From NCBI GenBank assembly GCA_945871545.1, contig CAMBWJ010000150.1, forward strand, positions 1 to 5,445: a stretch of DNA of 5,445 nt, written 5' to 3'. Positions within the stretch are counted from its first letter, which is position 1. The number at the start of each line of letters is the position of its first letter. This stretch comes from an uncultured Clostridia bacterium (GTDB lineage: Bacteria; Bacillota_A; Clostridia; Christensenellales; Aristaeellaceae). The translations under genes were made by a program, and so were the position numbers. The notes under the pieces are model-generated. The model was given only the letters and a program-made list of their open reading frames with translations. It was not told the origin of the DNA and made no database searches. Positions 1-4,863 of this stretch are shown piece by piece.

Positions 1-40
1 GGTAGTATGGACTGGGCACAGAATGCGCCTGTATACTCAT
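1..40 (-). CDS. 5' end of an unidentified gene, truncated by the window edge
   Basis: On the minus strand an ATG at 40-38 opens a frame that stays open to the window edge and reads MSIQAHSVPSPYY. It is preceded by a good ribosome binding site, AGGAG(AGG), about five bases upstream, which is the main reason for calling it. It lies 122 bases downstream of the folC stop on the same strand, so it could be a distal gene of the folC transcript; I saw no convincing promoter in the gap. Thirteen residues are too few to assign a family. It could also be a chance start codon next to a purine run. Confidence 0.45.
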   Translation of the reverse strand, partial: MSIQAHSVPSPYY

Positions 41-103
41 TGCCTCTCCTATCACACCATCTGCAAAAATGCAAGAACAGTGCACGGTGACACAAACCAT
101 TAC

Positions 104-150
104 AGCGCGCCGAAACATTTGCGCCCCAGGGCGGGATGCTTTGGCGCGCT
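104..150 (-). terminator. GC-rich inverted repeat downstream of folC, possible terminator
   Basis: AGCGCGCC at 104-111 and GGCGCGCT at 143-150 are perfect complements. The stem continues inward through AAA 113-115 and TTT 140-142 past one bulged G. A second small stem (CGCC 122-125 with GGCG 130-133) can form in the loop. It begins 12 bases past the folC stop codon, where a terminator is expected, but there is no U-tract on either strand, so efficient intrinsic termination is doubtful. It could instead stabilise the 3' end of the message. Confidence 0.4.
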
Positions 151-162
151 TCATCGCGTCAA

Positions 163-1434
163 TCAGTCGATCTTCTCCAACGCCTCGCAGATCGCGGAGA
201 TCATGTACAGCGATCCGCAGGCGCACACCACACCCTCGGGACCGGCGTGCTCGATGGCGGTCTGCACGCCCTCGGCCACGCTTTTACAGGCGCACACCGG
301 CAGCCCGTAGCGCTCCAGGTGGCGGGCCAGGTCCTCTGCGGGCAGGGAGCGGGGGTTGTCGGGGGTGACGGTGACGAACTCCTTTGCGAAGGGGGCCAGC
401 ATGCGGAACATCTCGCCGTAGTCCTTGTCGGCCATGCAGCCGTTCAGGAAGGTGAGCTTCCGCCCGGGCAGATAGTCCCGGATGGCGCGCACCAGCGCCT
501 CCAGGCACTGGGCGTTGTGGCCGCCGTCGATGATGAACAGCGGATTCTTGCGCATGACTTGGAAGCGCCCCGGCCAGCTGACCTTCTCCAGACCCGCGCG
601 GACGGCGGATTCGGGAATGCTCCAGCCCTTGCCCTGCAGGGCCTGAAGCGTCGTCAGCACCGTGCAGGCGTTGTGCAGCTGGTGCTCGCCCAGCAGCGGG
701 ATGTGCAGGTTCTTCAGATCCTTCCAGTGGAACACCTGACCCTCCAGACCGTGGGAGACGGGGGTGAGATCGTCCATGGCGGCGCGGTGCAGGCGCGCAC
801 CGTGATCTTCGCAGCTGCGGCGGATCACGTCCTCCACGGAGGGTTGCTGCGCATAGAGCACGCAGTCGCAGCCGTCCTTGATGATGCCGGCCTTGGCCTG
901 GGCGATTTCCTCCACGGTGTTGCCCAGCACCTGCATGTGGTCCAGGCCGATGTTCACGATCACGGCGGCCTCCGGCGCGTCGATCACGTTGGTGGAGTCC
1001 AGCTCGCCGCCCAGGCCCACCTCCAGCACCACGATCTCGCAGGCGTGGCGGGCGAAGTACTCCATGGCGATGCAGGTGACCAGCTCAAACTCGGTGGGGT
1101 GCTCCTCCATGGACTCCGCCAGCGGCTGGATGTACTCGGTGATTGCGGAGAGCTCCTCGTCGGAGATTTCCTGACCGCACACCTGCATGCGCTCGTTGAA
1201 GCGCAGGATGTAGGGCGAGGTGTACAGGCCGGTGCGGTAGCCGGCCTCCCGCAGCACGCGCTCCAGCATGGCGGCGGTGGAGCCCTTGCCGTTGGTTCCG
1301 GCGATGTGGATGAACTTCAGCTTCTTTTCCGGGTTGCCCATCTTCTCCAGCAGCTCGCGGGTGCGGCCCAGGCCCGGGCGCACGCCCATCCAGCAGATGC
1401 TGTGTATGTATTTCAGCGCTTCATTGACGTTCAA
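163..1434 (-). CDS. folC: Bifunctional folylpolyglutamate synthase / dihydrofolate synthase
   Basis: This cytoplasmic Mur-ligase-family enzyme uses ATP to add glutamate to folates, and in bifunctional members also to dihydropteroate. It thereby makes dihydrofolate and the polyglutamates that are retained in the cell. The 423-residue product has the normal family length. Visible motifs are the P-loop AGTNGKGST (45-53), SPYILRFNERM (73-83), LEVGLGGELDSTN (137-149), LDH with the metal-binding His (164-166), KAGIIK (181-186) with the lysine region that is usually carbamylated, PGRFQV (288-293), DGGHN (303-307) and the ADKD segment (335-338). Residue 144 is Glu where many homologues have Arg. I chose the TTG at 1434-1432 because AGAGAGGG lies eight bases upstream and the protein then begins NVNEALKYIHS, typical of the family. 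The frame stays open far upstream by chance. Whether both activities are present cannot be told from sequence. Confidence 0.95.
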   Translation of the reverse strand: MNVNEALKYIHSICWMGVRPGLGRTRELLEKMGNPEKKLKFIHIAGTNGKGSTAAMLERVLREAGYRTGLYTSPYILRFNERMQVCGQEISDEELSAITEYIQPLAESMEEHPTEFELVTCIAMEYFARHACEIVVLEVGLGGELDSTNVIDAPEAAVIVNIGLDHMQVLGNTVEEIAQAKAGIIKDGCDCVLYAQQPSVEDVIRRSCEDHGARLHRAAMDDLTPVSHGLEGQVFHWKDLKNLHIPLLGEHQLHNACTVLTTLQALQGKGWSIPESAVRAGLEKVSWPGRFQVMRKNPLFIIDGGHNAQCLEALVRAIRDYLPGRKLTFLNGCMADKDYGEMFRMLAPFAKEFVTVTPDNPRSLPAEDLARHLERYGLPVCACKSVAEGVQTAIEHAGPEGVVCACGSLYMISAICEALEKID

Positions 1435-1442
1435 TGTGGATA

Positions 1443-1450
1443 CCCTCTCT
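1443..1450 (-). promoter_or_regulatory. Ribosome binding site that sets the folC TTG start
   Basis: On the minus strand this reads AGAGAGGG and ends eight bases before the TTG at 1434. No ATG lies nearby in frame, so this site decides the start codon. Confidence 0.65.
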
Positions 1451-1485
1451 CGATTGTATGCATTGGTTTTCGGTTTGCCCAGTCG

Positions 1486-1514
1486 ATTATACCCTGTTTG
1501 CTGCCCTTTTGCAA
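1486..1514 (-). promoter_or_regulatory. folC promoter (sigma-A type)
   Basis: On the minus strand, a -35 of TTGCAA (1514-1509, four of six consensus bases) is followed after exactly 17 bases by a perfect -10, TATAAT (1491-1486). Transcription would start near 1479, giving a leader of about 45 bases before the TTG. Confidence 0.75.
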
Positions 1515-1546
1515 TCCCGATCCGACGGAATTTGACCGCATTCGAC

Positions 1547-1575
1547 TTGAACTTAACGCAGCGTATCATTATAAT
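1547..1575 (+). promoter_or_regulatory. Aldolase promoter (sigma-A type)
   Basis: A -35 of TTGAAC (1547-1552) and a perfect -10 of TATAAT (1570-1575) are separated by 17 bases. The predicted start is near 1582, about 45 bases ahead of the aldolase ATG. It points away from the folC promoter, with 32 bases between the two -35 boxes. Confidence 0.78.
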
Positions 1576-1587
1576 ATCCACGGATAT
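1574..1587. promoter_or_regulatory. Candidate operator: perfect dyad at the aldolase transcription start
   Basis: ATATCC (1574-1579) and GGATAT (1582-1587) are exact inverted repeats separated by two bases. The dyad overlaps the last bases of the -10 and the predicted transcription start, a position where a bound repressor would block initiation. No cognate regulator is visible nearby. A six-base arm can occur by chance. Confidence 0.35.
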
Positions 1588-1626
1588 GGACGCGTTTTCG
1601 CGCAAACGGAAAGGAACGGATGAATT

Positions 1627-2466
1627 ATGGCACTCTATACGATGAAAGAACTGCTTCAGGACGCGCAGGAAAAGAAGTACGGCGTGGGCTTTTTCAATAC
1701 CTTCAACACGGACATGGTGCGCGCGGTGATCCGCGCCGCCGAGGAGTGTTCCTCCCCGGTGATCATCGGCACGGCGGAGGTGCTGCTGAAGTACGGCTCC
1801 TTCGACATGATCGCGCCGGTGATGCTGGAGGCCGCGCGCCGGGCGAAGGTGCCGGTGGCGGTGCACCTGGACCACGGTTACAGCTACGAGGTCATCATGC
1901 AGGCGCTGCGCTGGGGCTTCGGCTCGGTGATGTACGACGGCACCCGTGAGAAAGATCACGCGGACAACGTGCGCAACTCCGCGCAGCTGGCCCGCACCTG
2001 CCACGCCATGGGCGTGGGGCTGGAGTGTGAGCTGGGCAGCGTGGGCGGACTGGCGGACGATGCGGGCAAGGTGGATCAGATGGCCTACACCGATCCCAAT
2101 GACGCGCGCAGCTTCATCGAGCAGACCAACGCGGACTTTCTGGCGGTGTCCATCGGCACCCAGCACGGGGTCTACAAGGCCACGCCGAAGCTGGACCTGA
2201 ACCGCCTTGCGGAGATTCACGCGGCGGTGGATGTGCCGCTGGTGCTCCACGGCGGCTCCGGGCTCTCCGACGACGACTTCCGCAACACGATTTCCGGCGG
2301 CATCCGCAAGGTCAACGTCTACACCGACGTCATCCTGGCGGCCAAGGCGGCCATCCATGCCGACGAGGGCGAGGCCTATGCCGACGCAATGCTGCGCGCG
2401 CAGGACGCGATGAAGGAGGCCACTGCCGTCAAGCTGCGGCTGTTCGGCAGCGTCGGCAGGGCCTGA
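1627..2466 (+). CDS. Class II (zinc) ketose-bisphosphate aldolase, GatY/KbaY/FbaA family
   Basis: Cytoplasmic class II aldolases reversibly cleave a ketose 1,6-bisphosphate (fructose- or tagatose-bisphosphate) into glycerone phosphate and glyceraldehyde 3-phosphate. The 279-residue product has family length and all key residues: HLDHG (80-84) with catalytic Asp82 and zinc ligand His83, ECELGSVGG (133-141), zinc ligands His180 in IGTQHG and His208 in LVLHGGSG, the phosphate-binding GGSG (209-212), and NVYTD (230-234). The numbering of Asp82, His83, His180 and His208, and the terminal GRA, match my recollection of E. coli GatY/KbaY, suggesting that clade. Substrate cannot be settled by eye; NVYTD differs from the commoner NVATE/NVNTE. 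ATG 1627 is preceded by AAAGGA about 11 bases upstream, a slightly long gap. It has its own promoter and is divergent from folC; no sugar-transport genes are in the window. Confidence 0.93.
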   Translation: MALYTMKELLQDAQEKKYGVGFFNTFNTDMVRAVIRAAEECSSPVIIGTAEVLLKYGSFDMIAPVMLEAARRAKVPVAVHLDHGYSYEVIMQALRWGFGSVMYDGTREKDHADNVRNSAQLARTCHAMGVGLECELGSVGGLADDAGKVDQMAYTDPNDARSFIEQTNADFLAVSIGTQHGVYKATPKLDLNRLAEIHAAVDVPLVLHGGSGLSDDDFRNTISGGIRKVNVYTDVILAAKAAIHADEGEAYADAMLRAQDAMKEATAVKLRLFGSVGRA

Positions 2467-2521
2467 TGCCGCAAAAAGGCGCGCTTTCTGACATAATTTG
2501 CCGGAATTTGTCAATTGCATA

Positions 2522-2550
2522 TTGTGTTTTCTGCAATGTGGGTATATAAT
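2522..2550 (+). promoter_or_regulatory. Promoter of the THF riboswitch-folT unit
   Basis: A perfect -10, TATAAT (2545-2550), lies 17 bases after a weak -35, TTGTGT (2522-2527). The predicted start, about 2556, falls just ahead of the riboswitch P1 strand at 2560, as expected if the transcript begins with the aptamer. The region from the aldolase stop (2466) to here has no gene and no U-tract terminator, so read-through from the aldolase into this leader is also possible. Confidence 0.72.
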
Positions 2551-2559
2551 GGTGGGCAA

Positions 2560-2651
2560 CAGAGTAGGGTTTTCTTCGTTAAGTGCCGCCAAAATGGGGA
2601 GTTGTCTGGCGGACGAAGGCGCAAGCCGCGGTTGAAGACCCGCACCCGCTG
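2560..2651 (+). ncRNA. Tetrahydrofolate (THF) riboswitch aptamer
   Basis: This matches the known THF riboswitch class in both conserved bases and helices. P1 is CAG 2560-2562 with CTG 2649-2651, followed by the conserved AGTA. P2 is GGGTTTTC 2567-2574 with GAAGACCC 2634-2641 (8 bp, one wobble). Next comes the conserved GTTAAGTG at 2578-2585. P3 is CGT 2577-2579 with ACG 2613-2615, continuing as CCGCCA 2586-2591 with TGGCGG 2607-2612, and is capped by a loop with the conserved ATGGG. A small hairpin GGC-GCAA-GCC (2618-2627) carries a GNRA loop. The strand GCACCCG (2642-2648) corresponds to GCAUCCG of the Eubacterium siraeum aptamer as I recall it, and its CCC could form the pseudoknot with GGG 2597-2599. 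The class binds reduced folates and commonly precedes folate transport genes; the next gene is a FolT-like S component. Confidence 0.9.
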
Positions 2652-2656
2652 AACCA

Positions 2657-2686
2657 CATATGGAGATAATCTATAACCTCCTTATG
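2657..2686 (+). promoter_or_regulatory. Candidate anti-sequestor hairpin of the riboswitch
   Basis: CATATGGAG (2657-2665) pairs with CTCCTTATG (2678-2686) in eight base pairs with one T-T mismatch. GCTG (2648-2651), which includes the P1 3' strand, could also pair with CAGC (2687-2690) stacked beneath it. This hairpin uses the same CTCCTT that the following sequestor needs, so the two exclude each other. Forming it would leave the folT ribosome binding site free. The pairing is seen directly; the switching role is inferred. Confidence 0.55.
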
Positions 2687-2721
2687 CAGCATGTGTCAAA
2701 TGCTCTGAAAGGAGGTTTTTT
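2675..2721 (+). terminator. RBS-sequestering hairpin and possible intrinsic terminator in the folT leader
   Basis: AACCTCCTT (2675-2683) is perfectly complementary to AAGGAGGTT (2709-2717), which contains the folT ribosome binding site. An inner stem, AGCAT 2688-2692 with ATGCT 2700-2704, caps it. The helix runs directly into six T residues (2716-2721), so the same hairpin could stop transcription as well as hide the Shine-Dalgarno. It may also serve as the missing terminator for aldolase read-through. Confidence 0.65.
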
Positions 2722-2722
2722 C

Positions 2723-3805
2723 ATGTCTCAGAACAACGCTCCCGAACTCTACGCCCACCCCTTCTCCAAGGCCTACTGGAAGCAGGCCGCCAGCGAATTC
2801 AAGAAGACGAAGGTGCTGATCTTCGCGGCGCTGATGATCGCCCTGCGCGTGGTGCTGAAGATGGTCAGCATTCCCGTCGGTCCCGACCTGCGCATCAACA
2901 CGGCGTTCTTCATCAACGCCTACGGCGCGGCGGTGTTCGGGCCGGTGGTGGCCATCGTGGCCGCCGCCATCTCCGATACCCTGGGCTGCCTGCTGTTTCC
3001 CACCGGCGTGTACTTCTTTCCCTTCGTGTTCATCGAGATCGCGGGCTCCCTGGTCTTTGCGCTGTGCTTCTACCGGGCGAGGATCAGCTCCGCGCGGGTG
3101 ATGCTGTCCCGCTTCCTGATCGACTTCGGCGTGAACATCGTGCTGAACACGCCCGTCATGGTGCTGTACTACAGGATGATCCTGGGCAAGTATTACGCCA
3201 TCGTCGACCTGCCCCGCATCGCCAAGAATCTGTGCATGTTCCCCATCGAATCGATCCTGCTGATCCTGTTCTTCCGCCTGGTGATCCCGCCGACGAAGCA
3301 CCTGGGCCTGATCCACGGCGACGTGGAGAAGCTGCGCTTCACGAAGAAGAACATCACCCTGCTGATCGTACTGTTCGTGGTGGGCGTGGCTGCGGTGTTC
3401 GGTTACAGCGTATACAGCTACAACAACACCTCCCTGAGCGCCAGCTACACCGCCTCCGAGCGCCTGGAAAAGAACGTCTCCATGCAGCAGTACGTGCTTG
3501 AGGACAATCCCTCGCTGGCGGACGGGACGATCGTGACCGTCATCGAGAGCGCCATCCCAAAGTTCGCCGATCCCAACGTCACCTACTCCGTGGCGGTCTA
3601 CACGGTGAACGAGGAGGAGCTTGCAAGCAACATCGCCGAGGCGAAGGAGAAGGATCCCAACTCCAGCTACGGCATGGATACCCTCAACGGCTACTCCAAG
3701 TCCAAAGCCAAGGCGGATGACGCGCTGGAGAGCGCCGGCTACGCCACCATCGTGCTGAACAAGAAGACCGGCGAGCTGGTCTCCTATGCCGACGACATCG
3801 AATAA
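2723..3805 (+). CDS. folT: Folate-specific ECF transporter S component (FolT-like) with extra C-terminal domain
   Basis: S components are membrane proteins that bind a vitamin and work with the shared EcfA/EcfA'/EcfT energising module to import it; that module is not in this window. Residues about 30-195 form the S-component core of roughly six hydrophobic segments. TM1 carries an AxxxA contact motif (Ala36-Ala40), and IPVGPDLRI (50-58) with LLFPTGVYF (90-98) resembles folate-family members. The THF riboswitch upstream strongly supports folate as substrate. The protein is 360 residues, about twice the usual length: a further hydrophobic segment (211-229) and a polar tail (230-360) follow the core. 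If the core ends inside the cell, the tail lies outside. I chose ATG 2723 because AAGGAGG ends seven bases before it; in-frame ATGs at 2660 and 2684 lack such a site and lie inside the regulatory hairpins. Two terminators follow. Confidence 0.88.
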   Translation: MSQNNAPELYAHPFSKAYWKQAASEFKKTKVLIFAALMIALRVVLKMVSIPVGPDLRINTAFFINAYGAAVFGPVVAIVAAAISDTLGCLLFPTGVYFFPFVFIEIAGSLVFALCFYRARISSARVMLSRFLIDFGVNIVLNTPVMVLYYRMILGKYYAIVDLPRIAKNLCMFPIESILLILFFRLVIPPTKHLGLIHGDVEKLRFTKKNITLLIVLFVVGVAAVFGYSVYSYNNTSLSASYTASERLEKNVSMQQYVLEDNPSLADGTIVTVIESAIPKFADPNVTYSVAVYTVNEEELASNIAEAKEKDPNSSYGMDTLNGYSKSKAKADDALESAGYATIVLNKKTGELVSYADDIE

Positions 3806-3821
3806 TCCACATTGCAGCCCC

Positions 3822-3857
3822 TGCGGATGGAATCCACGTGGTTCCATCCGCATTTTT
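3822..3857 (+). terminator. Intrinsic terminator of folT
   Basis: TGCGGATGGAA (3822-3832) pairs perfectly with TTCCATCCGCA (3842-3852), an 11-bp stem with a nine-base loop, followed directly by five T residues. It starts 17 bases past the folT stop. Confidence 0.93.
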
Positions 3858-3863
3858 GTGTCT

Positions 3864-3908
3864 GCATGCGGCATATCCTCACAGGAGGGACATGCCGCAC
3901 GCTTTTTT
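3864..3908 (+). terminator. Second, tandem intrinsic terminator
   Basis: GCATGCGGCAT (3864-3874) pairs with ATGCCGCACGC (3892-3902) apart from one A-C mismatch. An inner stem, CCTC 3877-3880 with GAGG 3885-3888, extends it, and six T residues (3903-3908) follow immediately. It sits six bases after the first terminator and just ahead of the padR promoter. Confidence 0.8.
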
Positions 3909-3919
3909 GGAAATGGGGC

Positions 3920-3948
3920 TTGACAATATATACTATGTGTTGTATAGT
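3920..3948 (+). promoter_or_regulatory. Promoter of the PadR-DUF1700-DUF4097 operon
   Basis: A consensus -35, TTGACA (3920-3925), and a -10 of TATAGT (3943-3948, five of six) are separated by 17 bases. This is the best -35 in the window. Predicted start near 3955, giving a very short leader before the ATG at 3972. Confidence 0.88.
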
Positions 3949-3950
3949 AT
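3929..3950. promoter_or_regulatory. Candidate PadR operator overlapping the -10
   Basis: Two overlapping dyads are visible. ATACTAT (3930-3936) is the exact inverse of ATAGTAT (3944-3950) around seven bases. TATAC (3929-3933) is the inverse of GTATA (3942-3946) around eight bases, similar in layout to the ATGT-N8-ACAT operators known for PadR proteins. Lying across the spacer and -10 directly ahead of a PadR gene, it most likely mediates autorepression; that role is inferred. Confidence 0.65.
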
Positions 3951-3971
3951 TACGCGAAGGGAGGTATTGTC

Positions 3972-4292
3972 ATGGATGCACAGCTGCGGCGCGGCCTTTT
4001 GGAGGTCTGCGTGCTCGCCGCCGTCGCCCGGCACGATTCCTACGGCTACCAGATCATCCGGGAGATGGAGCCCTTTGTGGAGATCTCGGAATCCACGCTG
4101 TACCCGATCCTGCGCAGGCTGGAGGCGGGGGAGATGCTCAGCGTGTACAGCGTGGAGCACAGCGGACGGCTGCGGAAGTACTATCAGATCACGCAGCGGG
4201 GCCGGGATCGCCTCGCGGAGTTTCAGCAGGAGTGGGGAGAGATCATGAGGATTTACAGCTTTATTGCGGGAGGTGCGCAGGAGGATGAATAG
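3972..4292 (+). CDS. PadR-family winged-helix transcriptional regulator
   Basis: A 106-residue cytoplasmic DNA-binding protein of the short PadR subfamily. Typical signatures run in order: LRRGLLEVCVLAAV (5-18), the SYGYQI element (23-28), the recognition-helix segment ISESTLYPILRRLE (38-51), and the wing GRLRKYYQIT (65-74). A final helix (about 76-98) would form the dimer interface. Family members are usually repressors, often of the operon they head. The ATG at 3972 follows AGGGAGG with a seven-base gap. The consensus promoter and the dyad over its -10 suggest autoregulation. The end overlaps the start of the DUF1700 gene by eight bases, so the two are probably translationally coupled. The inducing signal is unknown and no ligand pocket can be inferred. 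Confidence 0.94.
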   Translation: MDAQLRRGLLEVCVLAAVARHDSYGYQIIREMEPFVEISESTLYPILRRLEAGEMLSVYSVEHSGRLRKYYQITQRGRDRLAEFQQEWGEIMRIYSFIAGGAQEDE

Positions 4293-4863
4293 GAAGGAAT
4301 TTTTGCGGTCGCTGTCGCGTTCGCTGCGGGGGATGCCCCGGGCGGAGCGCGCGCAGTCGCTGGAGTACTACGGGGAGATGATTCAGGATCGCATGGAGGA
4401 GGGTCTGAGCGAGGAGGAGGCGGTGGCCTGTCTGGACAGCGCGGACGAAATCGCCCGGCAGATTCTGGAGAGCAACGGCGTTCAGGAGAAGCGCAGGAAC
4501 CGGGCGCCGATCTGGATGATCGCGCTGATCGTGCTGGGTTCGCCGCTGTGGCTCACGCTGCTGTTTGCATTTCTCGCGGTGGTGCTGGCGGCGTACATCG
4601 TGGCATGGTCGCTGATCGCGGCGCTGTACGCCGTGCTGCTGGGCATGGCGGTCTGCGGGCCCTGCGGCGCGCTGGGACTTGTGGTGGAGCTTGCGAAGGG
4701 CAACTTCAGCCTGGCGGTGCTGCTGCTGGGCGCAGGCTGCGCGCTGCTGGGAATCGCGCTGCTGGTTCTGCCCTGGTTCAACCGCGCAACAATTGCGGTT
4801 GCCCGCGCCAGCGCCTGGTGCGCGCAGGGAATCCTGCGCATCTTTGAGAGGAGGAAGGCATGA
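4285..4863 (+). CDS. DUF1700-family integral membrane protein
   Basis: This 192-residue protein has a charged cytoplasmic N-terminal region with the usual family pattern: NRKEFLRSLSRSLRGMP (2-18), then LEYYGEMIQDRMEEGLSEEEAV (26-47) and a short helix DSADEIARQIL (51-61). A highly hydrophobic region (about 76-165) follows, probably four membrane passes with a break at ELAKGNF (135-141), and a short basic tail. The biochemical function of the family is not established. It is repeatedly found next to PadR regulators and DUF4097 proteins, as here. ATG 4285 fits the family start. Its ribosome binding site is unusual: AGGAGG abuts the ATG with no gap, while GGGAGG (4268-4273) lies 11 bases away, suggesting reliance on coupling to padR translation. 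A TTG at 4264 would add seven residues and is less likely. Confidence 0.88.
   Translation: MNRKEFLRSLSRSLRGMPRAERAQSLEYYGEMIQDRMEEGLSEEEAVACLDSADEIARQILESNGVQEKRRNRAPIWMIALIVLGSPLWLTLLFAFLAVVLAAYIVAWSLIAALYAVLLGMAVCGPCGALGLVVELAKGNFSLAVLLLGAGCALLGIALLVLPWFNRATIAVARASAWCAQGILRIFERRKA

Noticed and set aside
137..150. Glu144 replacing Arg in the folC GLGG-x-LD motif as a sign of lost activity (codon lies within the folC gene)
   Set aside because: All other nucleotide- and metal-binding motifs are intact, and this position varies in the family as far as I recall, so it is noted only in the folC entry.
136..1623. Long plus-strand open frame antisense to folC
   Set aside because: Composition is low-complexity His/Gln/Ala/Leu/Val of the kind seen in mirror frames of GC-rich genes; no RBS or recognisable motif, while folC is clearly real.
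2454..2477. Hairpin CGGCA/TGCCG at the aldolase stop codon as a terminator
   Set aside because: Only five base pairs, and it is followed by an A-run rather than T residues.
1435..2592. Minus-strand open frame continuing upstream of folC, antisense to the aldolase
   Set aside because: It is an accidental extension produced by GC-rich codon bias. The family motifs begin only at the TTG at 1434, a promoter lies within the stretch, and the aldolase on the other strand has every catalytic residue.
2660..2722. Earlier in-frame starts for folT at 2660 and 2684
   Set aside because: Neither has a ribosome binding site, and both fall inside the riboswitch hairpins. ATG 2723 has an ideal one.
2696..3874. 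Minus-strand open frame antisense to folT
   Set aside because: His/Asp/Gln-rich mirror frame without RBS or motifs; it also runs through the folT terminator.
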